64,000 nucleotides of DNA, taken from NCBI GenBank assembly GCA_023105745.1, contig JALGQZ010000002.1, forward strand, positions 76,797,285-76,861,284, written 5' to 3'. A program made the translations under genes and the position numbers. Below, in pieces: positions 55,815-64,000 of the stretch (its first letter is position 1; each line of letters opens with the position of its first letter). The notes beneath the pieces were generated by a model, which saw nothing but the letters and a program-made list of their open reading frames with translations, was not told the DNA's origin and ran no database searches. The stretch comes from Austropuccinia psidii (taxonomy: Eukaryota; Basidiomycota; Pucciniomycetes; Pucciniales; Sphaerophragmiaceae).

Positions 55815-56290
55815 AATTATGGTTAAAAAAAGGCTTAAAATAGTATTTTTACGTCAAAAACTTACTATTGGCCAAATTTTTAGCTTTCTGAAGGGTATTA
55901 CTTATGTCCAAGTTAATTAATTCAAAAGATATTGGTTCAGGCTGGTTATTTTGAGTCACAATAACAGTGCTATTGTGATCAGAATTAACAGTACTGGCAG
56001 GGATAATGCTGGTTACTGTTGAGGCTGTTTCAATGTTTTCTTGTCTTCCCACGTTGTCAGACACTAAAATTAATGAAAAATCCAATTAATTAAGTAAAAA
56101 AAAGGATATTTCAAAAAATAAAAATAAAAATTTAAGCCTCACTTATAATATGAAAAAAAATTATTTTTTATGGATTTTTTGAATTATAAGTATTTTTTAT
56201 ATGTTTTTAAATTTTTCAATATAAGAAAAAAGATTTAAAAAGAGTAAAAAAAATATGTCACAGGTAAAATATCACGGCTGGGCCCCCAAA
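55815..56290 (-). other. A leader: primer site, short leader frame, possible intron
   Basis: PBS at 56271-56288 (+ strand ATCACGGCTGGGCCCCCA), 2 nt from the LTR. A 78-codon frame from ATG 56085 (MDFSLILVSDNVG) ends at 55849. At about 55872 it carries a donor-like GTAAGT (AATA|GTAAGT) after LANS, so it could be a 5' exon spliced to gag. B3 and B4 also have leader frames before gag, but with unrelated sequence. The remainder is AT-rich and non-coding. Confidence 0.5.
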
Positions 56291-58127
56291 TGTAAGGTGT
56301 GGATATGAAACTTTGATTAAAAATCAAGTACTTTTCCTGTCCTCAAAATTTGTATAAGGTAAAATTCAGTCAAAAATAGTATGAAATATTATTTTTAAGA
56401 GAAAAAACGCCAATTTTATTGTTTATAACTTTATTAGTATAAAACAATAATATAAAAATTTATTGTTTTACCAACAATAAAGATTTATCCAAAAAATACT
56501 CTACAAGAGATATTTTAAGGCTACAAAAGAAATTTCTTCAAGAGCAATTTCAATTGGAATTAATTGAGCAAAGAACTGTAAGCAATTAATTAAAGAACAA
56601 AGTCTTTAAAAATAATATTAAAGAGAAAACACGCCCAAAAGTGACCAGAGTGAATTTGGAAACAAAGTGACAAAGTTTACAGTGATGAAAGATGCTTTAA
56701 TTCACTTTTGGGGTGGTTCAGGGGTAAAAATGACTATAAGAGTTACAAACAATGATTATAATGATTTTTTTACGTGGTTAAAAGGATTAAAATGATTTTA
56801 AAAGTGGTGGTTGGAATCTTTGATTGATTGGTTTAACAGTTTTAAACTAATTAATAAAAGGAAAAGATTCTAACATGAAGAGAAAAGTGGGGCAAAGAAG
56901 ACATTCTTTTATAGCCATCAATTCTCTTACTCCAAAAGTAAAATTTACTCTTGTCAGTCGTGAAAAACAGTCTGACAACAAAAAAGCCAATTATGGCATC
57001 ATTGAACCATGGTTTAGGCCAAAAAGGGCTGGTTTAAGCCATTTTTAGCCATTTTTAGCCATTTTAGACCCTTAAATCAGCCATTACTATAGCAATACCA
57101 GGCCTAGAGCCTTCAAAACACGTCAGAATGTGTGTCAGAGGCGTAGAAACCAGTTAAAACTGTTTTTATTATGATTGTTTTATCTTAAGGGTAGTTTTAC
57201 CCTCTTGGCAACAGCTAAAACTACCCCAGTTGGTATCAAAACCTCATCATCAATTGAGTCCACAGACCCTGTAACTCAATTCCAGGACAAAAGTGATGAA
57301 CTTTTGCGTGAATTTTGACATCCCACGCTTGTCAGCAAGGATTTTGGGGGTCTAGCTCCCCCTTAGAGCTGGAGTTCCTTTTCCCCCCCAAATTTAATCT
57401 TTCCAATTTATTTTTCCTTTAATTCCTCATCATGTATTATACTTGTACTTTACATATGTAATTCAATTCAATTGTACAGTACAATACAGTAATAATTGAC
57501 ACCTCATATGTAAATCAAAGTTCACTTATGTAATACACGCACACATTTTGACATTTCAATTGAATTAAATTGAAAATACTTCAATTCCTCATAACTTCTA
57601 AACTAAACACAACACCTCAATTTTAACATAAAAATTGATGGTTAACACCACATGTTGTGTGAATTAAATTAAGGTTTTGAGGATTTTCAACTTTTGTATT
57701 GAAAATACTAAAAACTTAATTTAAGCTTATTTAGAGTTGAGTTACAAGAATTTCACTCAGAGGTGACCCCACCTGATTTTTTATGAGGAATCCAATGGTG
57801 AAATAAATTTTATATGTTTATTTATTGGATAAAAAGTTATAATAAATTTTATTTAACTTTTTTCCAAATTTATTTATTTTTTCACAATTTTGTTAAAATT
57901 TCATTTTTACTTAATTTTTTCAAGTATAAATGTAATTTTATATTTACAAAATTTAATGTATTTTTTATTTTTGAATTATAATTAATTTTTCATTTTTAAT
58001 ATAATTTTATATTTATATTTTGATTTTTATTTTAATAGTATAAATAAATTTATTTTATTTATATTAATATGTTATTTTGTTATATTTGTGGTCTTTTGGG
58101 TATGTGAAATTACCTCTAAGGCTCACA
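56291..58127 (-). repeat. 5' LTR of A
   Basis: 1837 bp, same termini as the 3' LTR, adjoining the PBS at 56290 and the duplication ACCAT at 58128-58132. It drives transcription on the - strand. No gene is present in it. Confidence 0.95.
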
Positions 58128-58132
58128 ACCAT

Positions 58133-59083
58133 AATTATTTTTGTTTGTACCATATATAATATAGCTTTTCATTGGTCTGAAAGTTTCAGAGAGATTCATT
58201 GAGAATTGTATTTTTAATGAATTCTTGAAGTTTTTACCTCATTTCTATGTAGAATTGCAAATATCAGTGTTTCACTGGTTGCTATGAGGTAAATCAATGG
58301 ATACAAGTCCAAAAAGGGTTTGAATTACTCTTTTGGGGTTTATCCATGGAAAATAATTAATAATTGACATGGTTACAGGAGTTTGAGTAGCTCTTTACCT
58401 CCTTGGCGCATCAAAATAGCAGGTTATTTGCTTTTTTCTTATGATTTATTGTAGTTGTAACATGGTAAGCAAGTTCCAAAAAGGCTTTGGTTTACCAATT
58501 AGGCCAAGATTAGCCATGGATCCAAGCTTTGGGGCTTTCCACCTCTCAGAGGCCTCAGAAGTTGGGCACCCTGGCTCTCTTTGATGCCTTTTGTCCCCCT
58601 TGCTTATTTTTCATGTCAAAATAGAAAGTTAAGCTTCAAGTGAGATATCCACTATGGGTGTAGAAACATCCATGTAAGAATACCATGATATTAAGTGCCC
58701 AAAACATGCATAATACTATTCTTAGTGTATATGTAACATGGGATTTCTCACATTCCCATTATTATGGCGTGAAATTAAGAAAAACAAAAAATTTCACAGA
58801 TCTTTTATGTGGTATTTAAGCATTTTCCATATGAACACATCAATGAGTTAATTTGAGCTTATTCAATCTATGGAGCTACCCTAGGGTAATTTTTGTGTAG
58901 AATCCAGATCCGGCCTTAAATCCATGGATTTACTTACTAAATAAAAAGCTATTCATCTTTTCTGAAATCAAAAATAATGAATTTTGGATATATGCATGAA
59001 TTATGAGTTATGCATAATTCAAAATTTCTTTTCAAGATAATTGTGGCCTATTTGGGTGTGTAAAATATGCTTCAAGGCTCACA
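58133..59083 (-). repeat. 5' LTR of B3, distal part
   Basis: It continues the B LTR after element A (AATTATTTTTGTTTGTACC) and ends TTCAAGGCTCACA at 59083. The next bases, GCCCC (59084-59088), are the expected target duplication, in the primer site of D3. With 47074-48028 it is about 1.91 kb, the normal length. Confidence 0.88.
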
Positions 59084-60511
59084 GCCCCGCCCCCAAATTG
59101 TGAGGCTGAGTCTATGAAGGGGTGATAATAACAGTATTTCTAACCTACACTATGACTTTGAAATGGATAATTATGATAAAAAAAGGTATTAAATAGAATA
59201 TAAGGGATTTCATAAAACAATTTAGTGGTTGTGAGCCCTGTTGAAAGCCCTGGGTGCAGCTTTACCAATTAGATTATTATAATAAAGTCTACAATAATCA
59301 ATATTATAATTATACCTGATTATTTCCAAGAGTAAAAATTTTTGCAACAGTTGTACTAAATAGGAGCTCGAGAGAAGCTTGGGGAGTCATCTTTTGGGCA
59401 GAGAAAGGTCCCTTTTTATCCTGAAACTGGGTGAAAAGGTCCTCTAGACCATTTCACATAGGTGAAGTGAAGATTATTCACTTCAGAGTATGGGCTTGTG
59501 GTTTCTATATGCCCTGTATACTCTGTATTGGGCTCAGATGTGGTTTTTGAAACCCAATCTGGGCAGGTTTCACCAATACAGGGTGAAAACCTTCATCTGG
59601 GGACCACACATCCCTCTTCTGGTGTGTATTATGCATAGAATGCTGTACAGAACCTGTATGGGACCCCAGTATTGAATTAACTATGAGTTTTTGAAGTATA
59701 AAAATGCTTCTTCATCTTTTTGACATCTCATAATCATGGTTATGGGATATTATCCCACAGTAAGGCTGTATTGGTCTAACTGTGGGTCTTTGCCCTTAAA
59801 ACTGCCATAGCTTTGTCGGTTTTCAAGATATTGATTCAAAAATTGGTTCATTGTGTAGCCCTGGATGGGCTCTACATAATGATACCTCATTTGATATGGG
59901 TAACATTAAATATGGCAAAGTTATGCCATGTACAAGTTTTGTTATCCATATGTATAGTTTCCTCAAAATTTGTATGGAGCTTGTTTTCCCCATGGCCTTT
60001 GTTCTAGATAAGATATAGTGAAATGAACTGCACCATAAGATAGCCCTGAGTTTTATTTTTCCAGAAAGACCACACTTTAAGTATCTCAAACTAAAACTGT
60101 AGATGTTAGATGAGAGGTGAATATTTTATTCACCCTTATTTGACCTTATCTTGGGCATAACTTCTGTAGTTTTGGTGTTAGCTCAATTTGGCTAGTACCA
60201 TTGGATAGCCCTGACCTATAGCTTCAATGTTCAATCCCCTTTGCTGAGGTTAAACCTCTTCCTCTGTACTTGAGATCAGGCAAAAATGAATGTTTATGCT
60301 CAGCAATAACTTTGAGCAGGAATAACTTTTTTATTCTTTTTCCTATGATGATTGGACTTGTATGTTTGGAAAGAGGTGAGGTTCCTCTTCCTTTTGATAC
60401 CCTTTGAGCTGGTTTGGCTCAGCTCCATGTTTTGGTTGTGTGTTAGCTTTACCATTGGTTTATGGTATTTGGCTGTCATGCTTGTGCTCTGGTTTGAGTC
60501 ACAGGCTAACA
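59084..60511 (-). mobile_element. D3: 5' LTR and broken primer site of a family-D element
   Basis: 59084-59098 (GCCCCGCCCCCAAAT) is the remainder of the primer site; the LTR follows at 59099-60511 (1413 bp), TGTGAGGCTGAGTC to CACAGGCTAACA, with the terminal bases diverged from family form. The internal part of D3 is not found; B3 sits in its primer site. This is one of the more diverged D LTRs. The ORFs 59490-59675, 59813-60089 and 60300-60542 are LTR sequence. Confidence 0.82.
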
Positions 60512-61725
60512 AACACTTTACCCAAAAGACAACCAACATCAAACAAACATTTATCCCAAAAAAATTTCAGTTATCAAAAATTCAAAAATTGGCTTTCCAG
60601 ATTTCTTCAGCAGGCTGGCATAATGGAAATTCTGAATCAACATCAACAATCCCAAACCCCTGAAGGTTCCCCCAAATGTTACATCTGTGATGGATTGGTC
60701 TGGTGACACTTCATTGGTACCAGAAATATCAATTACCCCCCATGCATTCCCATTCCTTGTGCATTGGCCTTCTCAATCTATTTAGACTGGTTTAATGTGC
60801 ATGTAAATTCAAGCCTCTTGGCCAGCATCGGACCTATCATTCTAATTTGTCTTAATCTCCCCCCAAGTGAAATATTGAAGCCATAGAATTTCTATGTTGC
60901 AGGAATCCACCCTGGTCCATAGGAGCAAGCTGCCTTTCAATTACATTACCTATTAATTCCACTGATAAAGGAGCTCAAAGACCTGTGGTAAGGTTACCAT
61001 TTTTCACCCACCTCAATGGGACCTTCAAAATCCTTTATCCATTCTGCCATTGCTGATGTGGTTGCCATGAACAAGCTTACGGGATTCATTTCTCATTCAG
61101 GAAACCAGTTCTGAAATTATTTCACTATTCACAAGGCTCAAATTGAAGAAAATGGTCATCAATTTCACTACACATGCTCATACCCCAATCATAAATCAAC
61201 CATTACAAGAAGGCTTTGGAAACCCCAAAACAACAATAAGAAATTTTCTCTGAGTATGGAGTATGATATTCAATGTTGTGAGAATTTCTGTATTGGGATT
61301 CAACCAGAATGGTTAATCTTGACATAATGAATAGATTAATACTTGGAATTTTCAAGTATCATGCAGCTCTCAGATTGTGCATGCCAGAAGCCAAATCAAA
61401 AATATGCATCAGAAACCACAGAAAGTCCAGAGAATTCAACAGTCTGGACTCTGATGTCATGACCTCCAACAGCTCTCTTGATCAAATCACATTGAGAGAG
61501 ACCCGCTCTCTGAGAAGAGACACAGCAAAAATCATAAATGAGTCACTGCCCACTACTTCCACCCAACAAAATTACTTACCAATTCTCACACCTCACACAC
61601 AAAATCCATCTAGTGGTTCTGAAGAAATTCCCTCATTTGATGTGGATTACATCTCAACTTCCACATTCCTCTTTCAGTTGAATATCAGTGCACTGATTGA
61701 TCACCAGATCAAGGATGAGGTTCTA
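60512..61725 (+). pseudogene. CACTA/tnp2-type (Plavaka-like) transposase, decayed
   Basis: Conceptual reading on the + strand in two frames gives motifs of the basidiomycete tnp2-like transposase: WLSRFLQQAGI (60600), LDWFN and SIGPIILICLNLPP (about 60780-60860), FYVAGIHPGP (60890), ADVVAMNKLTGFISHSG (61050-61100), then a Cys/His-rich stretch and, after a frameshift near 61305, MVNLDIMNRLILGIFK (open 61309-61725). At least five stops. The family cuts and pastes DNA transposons with CACTA-type ends; no such ends are seen here. D3 lies at its left and D4 cuts its C-terminal side after TTCTA (61721-61725). The assignment is from recalled motifs. Confidence 0.65.
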
Positions 61726-63163
61726 TGTCAGGATGAGTCTATGTTGAAGTGGAAATAAAGCTATTTACAACTAAAACTATGACTGTGACACGTGGAAAAT
61801 AGTTTAAAATAGTTTTATAAGGGTTAAAGATGGATTAATTTAATAATAAAAGGGGCTTTACTATAAGAAATATAGTGGTGGTGAGCGCTGTTGAAAGCCC
61901 TGGGTGCAGCTTTACCTGTTGGGTTACAATAATAAAGACTACAATACTTTAAATTAAGAGTATACCTGTTTATTACCCAAGAGTAAAACTGTTTTTGACA
62001 GTTTACTACGTAGGGTATTCAAGAGCAGGATGAGGGAAGGCTTTTGGCTGTGAAAAGCCCTCCTTTTATCCTAAAATTGAGGTGGAAAGGCTGCTAGACC
62101 TTTCCACGTAGAGGAAGTGAAGATTTTTCACTCTCTATGACAGGCTTGTGGTTTGCAAACAGCCTGTATACCCTGCATTGGGCTCAGATGTGGTTTTGAA
62201 ACCACATCTGGGCGGTTTTCACCAATACAGGGTGAAAATTTTCATCTGGGGACCTCACAGCCTGATTCTGACGTGTATGACGCGTAGAATGCTGTACAGA
62301 AACTGTATGGGACCCCAGTATTGACTGACATATGAGGTATTGAAGTAAAAACATGCTTCTTCATCTATTTGACACCTCATATTCATGGTTATGGGATATT
62401 ATCCCATGGTAAGGCTGTATATGACAGAAGGTGGGATTTTGACCTTAAAATGGTCATAACTCTGTCAGTTTTTGAGATATCAAGCTCAACCTCGGTTCAT
62501 TGAATAGCTCTGTATGAGCTCTACACAATGGTACCCAACTTGACATGGTTATCATTAAATATGACAAAGTTATCCCATGTACAAGTATTTTTGTACATTG
62601 GCGTGGACTGGGCAAAAGCTGTATTGAGCTTGTTTGGCCAATAACTTCTGTTGTAGTTGAGCTATGAGGAAATGGATGGCACCATCAGATAGCCCTTATT
62701 GCGCGCTTTCCAAAAAGACCCCACTTGAAGTATCTCACACTAAAACTGTAAAAGTTAGATGAGAGGTGAATGTTTTGTTCACCCTTATTTGGTCTGAATT
62801 TGACCATAACTCAAGTAATACTGGTGCTGGCTCAGTTTGGCTAGCACCATTAGATAGCCCTGGCTTAGAGCTTCATTTTGAATACCCATTTGATGGGGTT
62901 AAGCCTCTCCTTCTAGATTTTAGATGAGAGGTCAAAATTAAGGTTTATGCTCAGCAATAACTTTGAGCAGGAATAACTTTGTTATTTCTTGTCCTATGGT
63001 GATGGGACTTATATTTTCAGAAAGAGGTGAGTTTCCTCTTTCTTTTGATACCTTTTGAGCTAATTTGGCTCAGCTCCATTTTTTGGTGGTATTTTGCTAT
63101 ACCATTGGTTTGTGGTATTTTGGCTGTCATGCTTGTGCTCTGGTTTTGAGTCACAGGCTGACA
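61726..63163 (-). repeat. 3' LTR of D4
   Basis: 1438 bp, TGTCAGGATGAGTC to CACAGGCTGACA on the + strand, equal in length to the D1 5' LTR, including the 16-bp unit missing from the D1 3' LTR. The palindrome around AAACCACATCTG is present near 62190. The last codons of the ORF 61309-61758 belong to this LTR. Confidence 0.92.
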
Positions 63164-63187
63164 TACCCTCTCTCTAAAAAAGGCTCA

Positions 63188-63991
63188 TCATAGATGAGAC
63201 TGTTCAGTCCTCCTAGAGGCTCTGAATCTCCTTAAATGAAGGTTTCCATCTGGTATGGCATCCTCTGCCAACCATTTGTCTTTGTCAGCTGTCTGGTTCT
63301 TGAATCTGACTAGATATTGTCTCTGATCCTTCCCATTAAGTCTGATTTTTCTGGCCCTGATGAATTTACTCACAGGTCCAGGAGAGTCTTCTACTTCCAC
63401 TATTTCTGGTGGAGTGATGTCTTTCTTCCTGGAGGGGAATTTATCCTCCTCTGTTTGGAAGTATGGTTTGACCAGGCTCACTGGAAAGACTGGGTGTTTC
63501 CTAGAAAACTCCTCAGTGAGCTTGACCTCTACTGCATTCTTCCCTATCAACTTAATGATAGTGAAGGGCCCTACAAATGAGTCTCTCATTTTCTTGGGTC
63601 CTTTCAGATTGTTAAAGTTCAGTGTAGACACTAACACCTGGTCCCCTTCCTTGAAGTCAGGTTCCATATGTGATTTGTCCCACCTTTGCTTGTTATACTC
63701 TTTGGCCTCAGCTATGCATTTGGCAGAAGTATCACAGGCTTTCTTCCACATATCATGGAAGTCTTTGGCTGTGGGGTGGATGGTCAGAAGATTTTTTTTC
63801 AAGTGATCCACAGGTAACAGGGGATTCCAACCTTTCTCTACCAGTGCAGGTGTTTTTCCTGTGGTAGAGTGCTGGCTTGTATTATAAGCCAGTTGGACTG
63901 CTGGTAAGAGGGTGACCCAATCATGGGTGTATCCCTCATGGTCCTTGTATTCCATGCCATAGGCACAGAACCTCCTGAGGATGTCCTCCAT
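63188..63991 (-). CDS. pol: D4 integrase C-terminal half and chromodomain (partial)
   Basis: 267 codons open, beginning just inside the right edge of the window. Residue 1 (MEDILRRF) follows the catalytic Glu region, so the DDE core lies beyond the edge. [17 protein letters not shown] at about 22, the GPY/F-like module ([18 protein letters not shown]) at about 122-155, and the chromodomain ([29 protein letters not shown]) at about 210-255. It is almost the same protein as D1 26400-27224, with Val-Gly-Pro-Phe where D1 has Val-Gly-Thr-Phe. The stop lies 24 bp before the LTR. Confidence 0.88.
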   Translation of the reverse strand: MEDILRRFCAYGMEYKDHEGYTHDWVTLLPAVQLAYNTSQHSTTGKTPALVEKGWNPLLPVDHLKKNLLTIHPTAKDFHDMWKKACDTSAKCIAEAKEYNKQRWDKSHMEPDFKEGDQVLVSTLNFNNLKGPKKMRDSFVGPFTIIKLIGKNAVEVKLTEEFSRKHPVFPVSLVKPYFQTEEDKFPSRKKDITPPEIVEVEDSPGPVSKFIRARKIRLNGKDQRQYLVRFKNQTADKDKWLAEDAIPDGNLHLRRFRASRRTEQSHL

Positions 63992-64000
63992 TGTTTGGAT

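Larger units (their letters stand above)
48029..58127 (-). mobile_element. A: nearly intact family-C Ty3/Gypsy element (10.1 kb)
   Basis: Flanked by ACCAT (48024-48028, 58128-58132). LTRs 48029-49866 (1838 bp) and 56291-58127 (1837 bp), nearly identical. PBS 56271-56288; polypurine tract AGGGGGAGGGAA 49867-49878 (read on the - strand). Gag-pol is one phase from ATG 55812-55814 down to 49890, broken only by two single-base nonsense codons (52086-52091 region and 50617-50619 region). It is probably the youngest insertion here. One protease residue is also altered (D-P-G). Confidence 0.95.
17252..59083 (-). mobile_element. B3: rearranged family-B element spread over 42 kb by nested insertions
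   Basis: Reading the - strand: 5' LTR (58133-59083 plus 47074-48028, opened by element A), PBS, leader, gag N-terminus (46398-45941), antisense RT-PR (45940-44709), sense gag (44708-43920), short antisense gag (43919-43733), sense PR and RT (43732-42069), a solo LTR-B insertion, RNase H and integrase start (40141-39133), E1 insertion, integrase end and chromodomain (18367-17252). Its 5' LTR ends inside the primer site of D3. The joins across E1, A and the solo LTR restore homologous reading, which supports a single element. Confidence 0.75.
61726..64000 (-). mobile_element. D4: 3' end of a family-D element (runs off the window)
   Basis: 3' LTR 61726-63163, polypurine tract 63164-63175 (- strand AGAGAGAGGGTA), and the integrase/chromodomain end of pol from 63188 to the edge. 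The insertion splits the tnp2-like gene; TTCTA (61721-61725) is the expected duplication, with its partner off the window. The visible coding part is open, so D4 may be a better-preserved copy than D1. Confidence 0.9.

Noticed and set aside
61309..61758. 149-codon ORF as a possible host gene
   Set aside because: Its motifs continue the tnp2-like transposase in a shifted frame, and its last codons lie in the D4 LTR.

Overview
The window is a block of nested transposable elements from a large, AT-rich fungal genome, and I see no ordinary host gene in it. The Gag and Pol proteins resemble, from memory and not from a search, the Ty3/Gypsy elements of rust fungi (Pucciniales), closest to Austropuccinia psidii. 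Two lineages occur. The first has three related families, called A/C, B and D here. They have long LTRs (about 1.4-1.9 kb), Gag with a CCHC knuckle, pol in the order PR-RT-RNase H-IN-chromodomain, and the same tRNA-type primer site. The second is a single element, E, of Tf1/sushi type with 777-bp LTRs and a probable self-priming site.

Layout from left to right. 1-638 is a partial C-type LTR. 639-8257 is B1 (+), a B element whose gag is preceded by an antisense copy of its own PR-RT; it is inserted in D2. 8258-14173 is D2 (-), itself inserted in the gag of B4 (-, 14174-17164). 17165-17251 is filler of unknown origin. From 17252 to 59083 lies one rearranged B element, B3 (-), opened by four insertions. 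E1 (18368-39127, TSD TAACC) sits in its integrase. A solo B LTR (40142-42063) sits in its RNase H. The nearly intact element A (48029-58127, TSD ACCAT) sits in its 5' LTR. E1 in turn carries D1 (18989-28670, TSD AAAAC) in its 3' LTR and a solo C LTR (31828-33606, TSD AAACT) in its integrase. B3 sits in the primer site of D3 (LTR 59099-60511). Next come a decayed CACTA/tnp2-type transposase (60512-61725) and the 3' end of D4 (61726 to the right edge).

Most coding regions carry stops or frameshifts. The most intact are A (two nonsense codons in gag-pol), D1 and the visible C-terminal part of D4. No tRNA, rRNA or CRISPR is seen.

Three observations stand out. First, a second reading frame inside gag is conserved between families without gaps. 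Second, an inverted PR-RT insert in gag is shared by B1 and B3 with a common breakpoint and a common stop codon, so it was propagated and could give hairpin RNA. Third, E1 carries a 14-nt self-complementary primer site.
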